Source: Thermoanaerobaculia bacterium (GTDB taxonomy: Bacteria; Acidobacteriota; Thermoanaerobaculia; UBA5066). Taken from it: a stretch of DNA of 10,125 bases. The DNA lies in assembly GCA_017999215.1 (NCBI GenBank), contig JAGOBQ010000110.1, positions 1-10,125 of the forward strand, written 5' to 3'. Positions within the stretch are counted from its first letter, which is position 1. Every line of letters begins with the position of its first letter. Below are positions 1 to 7,900 of the stretch, in pieces. The translations under genes were made by a program, and so were the position numbers. The notes beneath the pieces were generated by a model. That model was given only the letters and a program-made list of their open reading frames with translations. It ran no database searches and was not told where the DNA came from.

Positions 1-1349
1 GCCCGGAGCGCGCCCCGGAGAGAGGGGAGGATGTGGAGGAGGGCGAGGAGGAACGCCGCACCGAGACCGAGGACCGGGCGCCCGGTGAGGATCGCGAGGA
101 AGACGCCGGCCGCCGGGTAGAGCGTCGCGTAGAGGAAGCTCTCCTCCGCGTCGTCCCGCGAGCGCAGGAGCGCGACGCCGACGGCGAGCGCCGGGACGAG
201 GAGGAGCCCGCCGAAGTGGAGGAACGCCTCGGGGCTCGTCGTCCGGGCCGCCACCCCGCGGAGCCCCTGCAGCTCCGGCCGCGCGCCGAGGAGGGCGGGG
301 ACGAACAGCGGCAGAGCGACGGCGGCCGTCGAGAGCGCCCGGAGGAGGGCGGGGAGGAACGGCCGCGCGACGAACGCCCCCGCGCCGAGGAGGAGGAGCG
401 CCGCCGGGAGGTCCCAGGGGTTCGCGGAGAGGAGCGCCGCCAGGAGCGCCGCGTCGAGGAGGAGCCCCGCGCCGCTCGCGAAGCGCCCGGCGAGCGCCGC
501 GAGCGCGAGGAGGAGCGGCAGCGCGACGGCGTGCGGGTGGAGGTCCCCGAGCCAGAGCGTGAAGAGGGGCCACTCGGTAATCGCGTGGGCCACCCGTCGC
601 GAGGAGGCCCAGAGGTCGACCGACGCGAGCGAGCCGCCGCCGAGGAGCGGACGCACGCCGTCCCACGTCCCGGCGAGCGTGAGGAGGAGCGCCGCGACGA
701 CGGCGAGCCGCCGGCCGCCGCCGCGCAGCCGCACCACCCCGAACGCCGCGGCCCCCGCGAGCGCCGCGACGAGCGCGGCGACGAGGTTGTAGGCGACACC
801 CGGCGCGATCCCGGCGAGACGGAACGGGAGCGCGAGGAGGTACGTTCCGAAGTGGTAGTAGGGGAACGCCGTCCCGGCGAGCCACGGGTCCTCGAGCGGG
901 AGGCGCGGCGTGACGAGGAGCGCCGAGAGGACCGCGAGGTCCATCGGCTTCTCCGTCTGCCGCGCGTCTCCCCAGCCGAGCCGGAGCCAGAGGAAGAACG
1001 CGAAGAGGACGACGAGGAGCGCGACGGCGCCGAACGCGCGCCGGTCGCGGAGGACCGAGAGCTCCCGCCCGCAGAGGACGAGGGCGGCGACGACCGCGGC
1101 GCCGCCGAGCGCGAGGACGACGCCGAACGGGACCCCGCCGACCGAGCTCGCGACCTGGCCGGGGAACGCGAGGAGGAGGAGGCCGGCCGGAAGCCCGAGC
1201 GCGAGCGCCCCGTCGCGGACGCCGTCCGCGTCTCCGTCGCCGCGTCCGGCACGAAGGACGACGGCCGTTCCGGCCGCCAGGAGGCCGGCGAGGAGGACGG
1301 CCAGCAGGAGCGCGGAAGCGACGGTCACGAAGCCGGGCGACGGTAGCAC
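1..1349 (-). CDS. DUF2298 (Chlor_Arch_YYY-type) multi-pass membrane protein, C-terminal part cut off by the window edge
   Basis: The minus strand is open from a GTG at 1349-1347 through the left edge, giving about 449 residues of a Leu/Ala/Val-rich protein with many membrane segments. It carries the landmarks of DUF2298 proteins, also called YYY-motif proteins: EKPMD (residues 133-137), YYHFG (164-168), DLHPH (269-273) and NPWD (310-313). The same landmarks, with nearly the same spacing, occur in the second half of the gene at 4949-8938, so the two are paralogues. The family is large, integral to the membrane and of unproven biochemistry; members often sit next to GT39-like glycosyltransferases, and a GT-C-type transferase role is my inference. 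The start is uncertain: no good Shine-Dalgarno precedes GTG 1349, and an in-frame GTG lies at 1328-1326. The gene is divergent from the flavoenzyme operon and may share its control region. The plus strand opposite also reads open, but as an Arg/Glu-rich antisense shadow. Confidence 0.85.
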   Translation of the reverse strand, partial: MLPSPGFVTVASALLLAVLLAGLLAAGTAVVLRAGRGDGDADGVRDGALALGLPAGLLLLAFPGQVASSVGGVPFGVVLALGGAAVVAALVLCGRELSVLRDRRAFGAVALLVVLFAFFLWLRLGWGDARQTEKPMDLAVLSALLVTPRLPLEDPWLAGTAFPYYHFGTYLLALPFRLAGIAPGVAYNLVAALVAALAGAAAFGVVRLRGGGRRLAVVAALLLTLAGTWDGVRPLLGGGSLASVDLWASSRRVAHAITEWPLFTLWLGDLHPHAVALPLLLALAALAGRFASGAGLLLDAALLAALLSANPWDLPAALLLLGAGAFVARPFLPALLRALSTAAVALPLFVPALLGARPELQGLRGVAARTTSPEAFLHFGGLLLVPALAVGVALLRSRDDAEESFLYATLYPAAGVFLAILTGRPVLGLGAAFLLALLHILPSLRGALR

Positions 1350-1414
1350 AGCGCTCGCGGGCCCTCGCGGCCCCTCGGGTTCCCCCTGCGCCGATCTCGT
1401 CCCACAATCGACCG
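1350..1414. promoter_or_regulatory. Divergent intergenic region with a possible leaderless -10 element
   Basis: These 65 bases separate two divergent start codons and must hold the promoters for both directions. On the plus strand CACAAT at 1403-1408 resembles a -10 hexamer and ends 6 bases before the GTG at 1415. No Shine-Dalgarno is visible, so the message may be leaderless. The matching -35 (TTCCCC at 1380-1385, 17-base spacer) is poor. No convincing promoter was seen for the minus-strand gene. This is pattern reading only. Confidence 0.3.
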
Positions 1415-2752
1415 GTGAGCGACGTGCCGTCTCCCGCCCCCGCCCGAGGGAAGAGCGTCGCCGTCGTCGGGGGCGGCCTCGCCGGCCTCGTCGCGGCCGA
1501 CCGGCTCCTCGGCGCGGGCCTTTCCGTCACCGTCTTCGAGAAGTACCCGGAGGCGGGCGGCCTCGTCGGCACGTTCTCCGTCGGCGGCGAGGCGCTCGAG
1601 CGCTTCTACCATCACCTCTTCACGAGCGACGTCGACTACGTCTCCCTCGCCGAGGAGCTCGGCCTCGCCGGCGAGATCGAGTGGCTCCCCTCGAAGATGG
1701 GCTTCTTCTCGAACGGCCTCCTCTATCCGTTCGGCACGCCCCTCTCGCTCCTCTCCTTCGCGCCGCTCGGCCTGCGCGGGAGGGTCGAGCTCGTCCTCTC
1801 GACGCTGAAGCTGCGCGGCCTGCGCGACTGGCGCGCGCTCGAGGGGGAGACCGCCGTCGGCTGGCTGAAGAAGAGCGGCTACGGGCGCGTCCTCGACGTC
1901 GTCTGGGGGCCCCTCCTCGAGCAGAAGTACGGTCGGCGGGCCGCCGAGGTCGGCCTCGTCTGGCTCTGGGGGAAGATCGCCCTCCGGACCCGCTCGCGCG
2001 ACAGGAGCGGCCTCGGCGAGCGGCTCGGCTACATGAAGGGGTCGTTCGGACGCGTCGTCGACGCGCTCCTCGCGCGCATCGCCGAACGCGGCGGAGAGAT
2101 CCGCCCCGCCCGCCCCGTGAAGCTGGCGACCCGCGCCGGCGAGGGGTGGAGCGTCGAGTCCCGTGGAGGGGCGGAGACGTTCGACCTCGTCCTCTCCACC
2201 GTCGCGATCCCCGAGCTCCTCCGCCTCGTCCCGGATCTCCCCTCGGACCTCCGCGCGCTCTGGGGGACGATCTCCTACGCGCACGCCCTCTGCCCCGTCC
2301 TCGTCCTCGACCGGCCGCTCACCCCCTACTACTGGACGAACGTCGGCGACGCGGCGATGCCGTTCGGCGGCTTCATCGAGCACACGAACTACGTCCCGGC
2401 CGCGCGCTACGGCGGGCGGCACGTCGTCTACCTCTCCGACTACGTCCTCCCCGACGACCCGAAATGGACGATGCCCGACCGCGACCTCTGGGCGCTCTAC
2501 CTCCCCGCCGTCGCGCGCCTCGCCCCCGCGTTCGAGAAGGCGACGGCCCTCGAGCGGCACCTCTTCCGCGCCGAGTCCGCTCAGCCGATCGTCGGGACGC
2601 ACTACTCGAGGTTCCTCCCGCCGGTGAGGACCGGCGTCCCGGGCCTCTACTCCGCGGCGATGGCGCAGGTCTACCCCGAGGACCGCGGCCAGAACTACGC
2701 CGTGAGGATCGCGCGCGAGGCGGCGGCGGCGCTCCTCGACGACCTCCGGTGA
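1415..2752 (+). CDS. FAD-dependent oxidoreductase, amine-oxidase/protoporphyrinogen-oxidase-like (COG1232 type)
   Basis: This 445-residue protein opens with a dinucleotide-binding fold: VVGGGLAGLVAADRL has the glycine cluster G19-G20-G21-x-x-G24, and the EKYPEAGGLVGTF segment follows where the adenosine ribose-binding acid is expected. Near the C-terminus, AMAQVYPEDRGQNYA (about 415-429) resembles the second FAD-contacting motif of the flavin amine-oxidase superfamily. There is no signal peptide or clear membrane segment. The substrate is unknown. The layout HHLFTSD then NGLLYPFGTPLSLLSF also recalls UDP-galactopyranose mutase, where a similar 'G-x-LYPFP' stretch follows the His region. A redox or mutase step on a sugar or polyprenyl-linked sugar is therefore plausible, given the DprE1/DprE2 genes behind it. 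It leads the operon, and its TGA overlaps the next gene's GTG (GTGA). The GTG start is chosen because it sits 65 bases from the divergent gene and just ahead of the Rossmann motif. Confidence 0.85.
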   Translation: MSDVPSPAPARGKSVAVVGGGLAGLVAADRLLGAGLSVTVFEKYPEAGGLVGTFSVGGEALERFYHHLFTSDVDYVSLAEELGLAGEIEWLPSKMGFFSNGLLYPFGTPLSLLSFAPLGLRGRVELVLSTLKLRGLRDWRALEGETAVGWLKKSGYGRVLDVVWGPLLEQKYGRRAAEVGLVWLWGKIALRTRSRDRSGLGERLGYMKGSFGRVVDALLARIAERGGEIRPARPVKLATRAGEGWSVESRGGAETFDLVLSTVAIPELLRLVPDLPSDLRALWGTISYAHALCPVLVLDRPLTPYYWTNVGDAAMPFGGFIEHTNYVPAARYGGRHVVYLSDYVLPDDPKWTMPDRDLWALYLPAVARLAPAFEKATALERHLFRAESAQPIVGTHYSRFLPPVRTGVPGLYSAAMAQVYPEDRGQNYAVRIAREAAAALLDDLR

Positions 2753-4191
2753 CGCCGGGGCGCGCGTCTATCATCGCGGGGTTGAGCGACGAGTCCGCCG
2801 CCTCCACCGCCCGCGCCGAGGGCTTCCCCTACCGCGCGGCGCGCCTCTCGCTCTCGGGCTGGGGTCGCTTCGCCGTCGAGGCGGGGCCCGCCTACCGCCC
2901 CGAGACGTGGCGCGCCGTCGCCGCGGCCGTCCGCTCCGCGCCGGAGGCGACGCTCGCCCTGCGCGGGCTGGGCCGGAGCTACGGCGACTCGGCGCTGAAC
3001 GGCGCCGGCGCCGTCGTCCTGACCGAGAGGCTCGGCCGGATCCTCGCATTCGATCCCGAAGGACGGAGCGTCACCTGCGAGGCGGGCACCTCGCTCGCGC
3101 GCCTCCTCTCGTTCCTCCTCCCGCGCGGCTTTTTCCTCCCCGTCGTCCCGGGCACCCGGTTCGTCACGGTCGGCGGCGCGCTCGCGGCCGACGTCCACGG
3201 CAAGAACCACCACGTCGACGGGACGATCGGCCGCCACGTCGAGGAGCTGACGCTCCTCCTCGCCTCGGGCGAGACGCTCCGCTGCTCCCCGTCGGAGAAC
3301 GCCGAAGCGTTCGACGCCACGATCGGCGGCATGGGGCTGACCGGCGTCATCCTCTCGGCACGCCTGGCGCTCCTGCCGCTCGAGACGCCGTGGGTGCGCG
3401 TCGTCAAGCGGCGCGGGAAGAACCTCGAAGAGATCCTCGCGCGCCTCGAGGAGGAGGAGAGCCTCAGCCGCTACTCCGTCGCCTGGATCGACGGCCTCGC
3501 CCGCGGCCGGGCGCTCGGGCGCGGCGTCCTGATGCGAGGCGACCACGTCCTCGCCGCCGAGCTCCCGCGCGGCAGGGCCGCGCGCGGGTCGCTCCCCGAG
3601 CGGCCCGGCCCGAACGTCCCGTTCGAGGCGCCGTCGGCCCTCCTGAGCCCGCTCACGATCTCCGCGTTCGACGCCCTCTACTACGCCGCCGGGCGCGACT
3701 CGACCGGCCTCTCCGGCCCCGCGAGCTTCTTCTTCCCGCTCGATGCGCTCGGCTCCTGGAACCGCCTCTACGGGCGGCGCGGGTTCGTCCAGTACCAGGC
3801 GCTCCTCCCGCGCGAGACCGCGGCGGAGGGGTGCCGCTGCATCCTCGAGGAGATCTCGCGCGAGCGGGCCGCCTCGTTCCTCGCGGTCCTGAAGACGACC
3901 GGCCCGGAGGGGCGCGGCACGCTCTCCTTCCCGAAGCCCGGTTTCACGCTCGGCCTCGACGTCCCGAACGTCGGGGAACGGCTCCGCCCGCTCGCCCGCA
4001 GGCTCGACGAGATCCTCCTCGCGCTCGGTGGGAGGCTCTACCTCGCGAAGGACGCCCTCACCGACGCCGCCACGTTCGCCGCGATGTACCCCCGCCTCCC
4101 CGAGTTCCTCGCGGTGAAGCGGCGGCTCGACCCGAACGGCCGCTTTTCCTCATCGCAGGCGCGCCGCCTCGGCCTCGCGGAGGCGCGGTGA
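2749..4191 (+). CDS. dprE1: DprE1-like FAD-dependent decaprenylphosphoryl-ribose 2'-oxidase homologue
   Basis: The protein is 480 residues from the GTG at 2749, which overlaps the upstream TGA as GTGA, or 469 from TTG 2782; mycobacterial DprE1 has 461. Collinear with that enzyme are GWGR near the N-terminus, GLGRSYGDSALN, PVVPGTRFVTVGGA, DVHGKNHH (His150, counting from 2749), GGMGLTGVI, FFFPLDALGSWNR, GFVQYQ, the PGFTLGLDVP strand, LYLAKD (Lys434), FAAMYPRL and RLDPNGRF. The order is an N-terminal FAD-binding_4 domain followed by an ALO-type substrate domain. By family knowledge it oxidises the 2'-OH of polyprenyl-phosphoryl-beta-D-ribofuranose to the keto intermediate that DprE2 reduces. The cysteine attacked by benzothiazinone drugs in M. 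tuberculosis (Cys387) aligns with Gly402 here (bases 3952-3954). The TTG start is possible because TATCAT ends 7 bases before it. A generic sugar or aldonolactone oxidase is the alternative, but HGKNHH and the DprE2 neighbour make it unlikely. Confidence 0.9.
   Translation: MTPGRASIIAGLSDESAASTARAEGFPYRAARLSLSGWGRFAVEAGPAYRPETWRAVAAAVRSAPEATLALRGLGRSYGDSALNGAGAVVLTERLGRILAFDPEGRSVTCEAGTSLARLLSFLLPRGFFLPVVPGTRFVTVGGALAADVHGKNHHVDGTIGRHVEELTLLLASGETLRCSPSENAEAFDATIGGMGLTGVILSARLALLPLETPWVRVVKRRGKNLEEILARLEEEESLSRYSVAWIDGLARGRALGRGVLMRGDHVLAAELPRGRAARGSLPERPGPNVPFEAPSALLSPLTISAFDALYYAAGRDSTGLSGPASFFFPLDALGSWNRLYGRRGFVQYQALLPRETAAEGCRCILEEISRERAASFLAVLKTTGPEGRGTLSFPKPGFTLGLDVPNVGERLRPLARRLDEILLALGGRLYLAKDALTDAATFAAMYPRLPEFLAVKRRLDPNGRFSSSQARRLGLAEAR
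2769..2774 (+). promoter_or_regulatory. Possible internal -10 element ahead of an alternative dprE1 TTG start
   Basis: TATCAT lies 7 bases before an in-frame TTG at 2782-2784, in a short stretch whose codons (TCT ATC ATC) stand out from the surrounding C/G-ending usage. The arrangement matches CACAAT ahead of the GTG at 1415, and both hexamers continue into CG. It may be a -10 for a leaderless internal transcript. No -35 is recognisable, so confidence is low. Confidence 0.2.
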
Positions 4192-4949
4192 AGAGCACGG
4201 CGAAAGGAAACGTCCTCGTCGCCGGCGCCGGCTCGGCCCTCGCGCGCGCCGTGGCCGAAGGGCTCGCCGCCCGCGGCTGCGGCCTCGTCCTGGCGGCGCG
4301 GGACGTTGCCGAGGCCGAACGCACCGCCGCCGACCTCGCGCTCCGGTTCGGCGTCGCCACCGCCGCCCTCGGCTTCGACGCCCGCGACTCCGCGGCTGCG
4401 GCCGCTCTCCCGGCTCGCGCGGAGGAGGCGCTACCGGGCGCTCTCGCCGGCGTCGTCCTGGCGTTCGCCGTCATGCCCGACCAGGCCGACGTCGAGCGCG
4501 ACCCCGCGGCGATCCTCGAGCTCGCCGACGTGAACGTCCGCGCGACCCTCTCCCTCCTCGAGGCGGCCGCGACGCGCCTCGAAAGCCGCCCCGGCTCCTT
4601 CCTCTGCGCGTTCTCCTCCGTCGCGGGGGACCGCGGCCGGCGGAAGAACTACGCCTACGGCGCCACGAAGGCCGCGCTCTCCGTCGCGATGGAGGGGCTC
4701 TGGGCGCGCCTCTCGCCGAAGGGGGTCACGGTCCTCTGCGTGAAGGCCGGCCCCGCCGACGGGGCGATGTCGTGGGGCGTCTTCCCTCCCGACTCCCCGC
4801 TCCTCGTCTCCCCGGAACGCATCGCCCGCGACGTCCTCTCCGCGCTCGAGAGCCGCCGGCGGGTCGTCTACACCCCGTGGTTCTGGCGCCCCGTCATGGC
4901 GATCCTCCGCGCGCTCCCGGCCCCGATCTTCCGGAGGCTCCCCATCTGA
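4188..4949 (+). CDS. dprE2: DprE2-like short-chain dehydrogenase/reductase (decaprenylphosphoryl-2-keto-pentose reductase homologue)
   Basis: From the GTG at 4188, which overlaps the dprE1 TGA as GTGA, this is a 253-residue classical SDR, practically the length of mycobacterial DprE2 (254). Visible parts are the N-terminal nucleotide-binding loop (VLVAGAGSALARA, residues 9-21), the catalytic serine region CAFSSVAGDRGRRKNYAYGATK with Ser143/Ser144, Tyr157 and Lys161, and a C-terminal tail WRPVMAILRALPAPIFRRLPI. In M. tuberculosis DprE2 the tail is strikingly similar (RxVMxxLRxxPxxIFRKLPI). By family knowledge it reduces the 2-keto intermediate with NAD(P)H to give polyprenyl-phosphoryl-arabinose, acting with DprE1. 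The dinucleotide loop is atypical: the second and third glycines of TGxxxGxG are both alanine. Its TGA overlaps the next ATG (TGATG), so translation is probably coupled to the glycosyltransferase downstream. Confidence 0.88.
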   Translation: MKSTAKGNVLVAGAGSALARAVAEGLAARGCGLVLAARDVAEAERTAADLALRFGVATAALGFDARDSAAAAALPARAEEALPGALAGVVLAFAVMPDQADVERDPAAILELADVNVRATLSLLEAAATRLESRPGSFLCAFSSVAGDRGRRKNYAYGATKAALSVAMEGLWARLSPKGVTVLCVKAGPADGAMSWGVFPPDSPLLVSPERIARDVLSALESRRRVVYTPWFWRPVMAILRALPAPIFRRLPI

Positions 4950-7900
4950 TGTTCCCGGCGAGGCCGCTCCCCTTCCGCCTCGCCCTCGCGCTCCTCTTCG
5001 CGGCGGCGCTCGGCGTCCGCCTCTTCGGCCTCGACTGGGACCAGGGGCACATGTACCACCCCGACGAGCGCCGGATCGTCGAGGCGGTGCAGGAGCTCTC
5101 GTTCTCCCCGCTGAAGCTCGACCCGAAGTTCCACGCCTACGGCTCGCTCCCGTTCCTCGTCACGCGCGCCGCGACCTCCCTCCTCTCCCACGCCTGGCCC
5201 GGGGCGCTCACCTGGCACGGCACGCTCCTCACCGGGCGCGCCCTCTCCGCCGTGTGGGGCGCGGCCGGCTGCGTCCTCCTCGCGCTCCTCGGGCGGAAGC
5301 TCTTCGGCGAGAAGGCGGGACTCCTCGCCGGCACGTTCCTCGCGATCGCCGTCTTCCACGTCCAGAACTCCCACTTCGCGACGAACGACGTCCCCCTCGT
5401 CACGCTCGCCCTCGCCACGCTCCTCCTCCTCGTCCGCGCGCTCGAGCGGAGGACCGCCCCGTCCTTCCTCCTCGCCGGCGCCGCCGCGGGCCTCGCGATT
5501 GCGACGAAGGCGAGCGCCGCGACGCTCTTCCTCCCGCTCGCCGCCGCACCCCTCCTCGCGTTCCTCCCGGCGCAACGCCTCGGGCGCGCGGCCCTCGCCC
5601 TCGGGGCCGCCGCGCTCGGCCTCGGCGCGGCGTTCCTCCTCGGTCAGCCCTCGGCCCTCACCTCACCGCGCGAGCTCCTCGCCGCCGTGGCGGAACAGGG
5701 GACGATGGTCCGCGACGCCGGCTCCGTCCCCTACACGAACCAGTACGTCGGAACGCCGCACCTCCTCTACGAGCTCTCCGAGATCGTCCTCTGGGGGCTC
5801 GGCCCCGCGCTCGGCGTCGCCGCGCTCCTCGGCGCCGCGCTCCGGCTGCGCGCGGCCGTCCGCGACCGGGAGAGGCGCGAGCTCCTCCTCTGGCTCTGGG
5901 CCGTCCCCTTCCTCCTCCTGACCGTCTCGTTCGAGGTCCGCTTCCCGCGCTACCTCCTGCCGCTCCACCCGCTCCTCCTCCTCGGCGCCGCCGCGCTCCT
6001 CGCGCCGCGCAACGGAGAGGGGAGCGGGCGGCGCTTCGCCCGCCGCGCCGTCCTCGGCCTCTCGGGCGCCTACCTCCTCGCGTTCCTCTCCATCTACGCG
6101 CGCCCCCACTCCGTCCTCACCGCCTCGCGCTGGTTCCACGAGAACGCGGCCGAGGGGGCGACGCTCCTCGTCCCCCACTGGGAAGAAGGGTTCCCTCTCG
6201 CCGTCGACGGCCTCCCGTCGAGCCGCTTCCGGACGGCCGACCTCCCTCTCTACGACCCCGACGGCGCGGAGAAGACGCGCCTCCTCGCCGAAAGGCTCGC
6301 CTCCGCGGACCTCCTCGTCTTCCCGACGAAGCGGCACACCGGGGCGATCCCGCGCGCTCGGGAGCGCTACCCCGACACCGACCGCTTCCTCCGCCTCCTC
6401 TACTCGGGCGACCTCGGCTGGAAGCTCGTCCGCACGTTCTCCTCGCCCCCGCAGCTCTTCGGCCTGCGCCTGCCGACCGAGCTCGCCGACGAGTCGTTCT
6501 CCGTCTACGACCACCCGCGCGTCACCCTCTTCCGGAACGCCGCCCGCCTCGACGCCGCGGCCCTCGAGCGCCTCCTCCGCGAGGCGACGCCGTCCCGCCC
6601 GCTCGGCCGGAGCGACATCCTCCGCGCCCGCCCCGACGACCCGCACGCCGACTCCGAGCAGCGGATCTCCGGCACGCGCTCCACGCCGCTCGCGCTCCTC
6701 CTCTGGCTCGCCCTCCTCGAGGCGCTCGGCCTCGCCGCCTGGCGCCTCCTCGGGCCGCGCCTCCCCGCCGTGCCGGGCGTCTACGCGCTCGCGAAGGTGG
6801 CCGGCGTCGCGCTCTTCGGCCTCGCCGCGTGGGCCCTCGTCGCCTGGGGCCTCTTCGCGTTCGTCCCGTCCTTCGCCCTCGCCGCCGCCGTCGCCGTCGT
6901 CCTCGCGGGCGCGCTCTCCTCCCGCCCGCTGCCCGCGCTCCCGCGCCGCGAGCTCGTCGCCACCGAAGGCCTCTTCCTCGGCGCGTTCCTCTTCTTCGCC
7001 GCCGTCCGGGCGTTCTCGCCGGAGATCTACTGGGGCGAGAAGCCGATGGACTTCTCGTTCCTCAACGCGCTCCTCCGCTCGGAGCTCCTCCCGCCGCCGG
7101 AGCCGTGGCTCGCCGGGACGACGCTCTCGTACACCTACTTCGGCCACTTCCTCGTCGCGGCGTTCGCGAAGGCCCTCGGCGTCCACCCCGCGCTCGCCTT
7201 CAACCTCGGCCTCGCGGCGACCGCCGCGCTCACCGCCGCCGCGCTCCTCGCGGCCGGCGCGTTCCTCGGCGGGCGCCTCCGGGCCGGCGCCCTCGCCGTC
7301 GGCCTCGGCCTCTTCGCCGGCAACCTCGCCGGTCTCCTCGAGTACGCGCGCCGGAGGGCGGTCGACTTCGACCTCTTCTGGTCGGTCTCCCGCGTCCTGA
7401 AGACGCAGAACGAGATCAACGAGTTCCCGTTCTGGAGCTTCCTCTTCGCCGACCTCCACGCGCACCTCCTCGCCTTTCCCTTCCTCCTCGGCCTCCTCGC
7501 CGTCCTCCTCCTCGCATTCCGGCAGAGGACGAGCCCGGAGGTCAACGTCCCTCCCTTCGGCCGCTCGCTCCTCCTCGCCCTCGCGTCGCTCTTCCTCGCC
7601 CTCCTCCTCGTGACGAACGGCTGGAGCGCGCCGACCGCCGGCGGTCTCGTCGTCCTCCTCCTCTCCGCCTCCGCCCTCGCGGCGACGCCGCGCCCCGCGC
7701 CGCCGATCCCGGCGCGGCGCCTCGGCCGGCTCCTCGCCGGCGTCGTCGTCCCGGGCCTCGCCGTCGCGCTCCCGGCGCTCCTCGTCACGCTCCCGTTCTG
7801 GCGCGCCTACACGCCGCCGCCGCGCCACCTCGGCTGGGAGCGCGGGCCCGGCTACGACGCCCTCTCGCTCCTCCTCGTCCACGGCCTCGGCCTCGCCCTC

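Noticed and set aside
33..1346. Long plus-strand open frame (437 codons) over the left part
   Set aside because: Its product is almost only Arg, Glu, Asp and Gly, the expected antisense of a CTC/GCG-rich membrane gene. The minus strand there has recognisable DUF2298 motifs.
910..2748. Upstream extension of the dprE1 frame into the flavoenzyme and DUF2298 genes
   Set aside because: The translation before 2749 is Arg/Pro-rich without motifs, and DprE1 homology begins only after the GTG/TTG starts.
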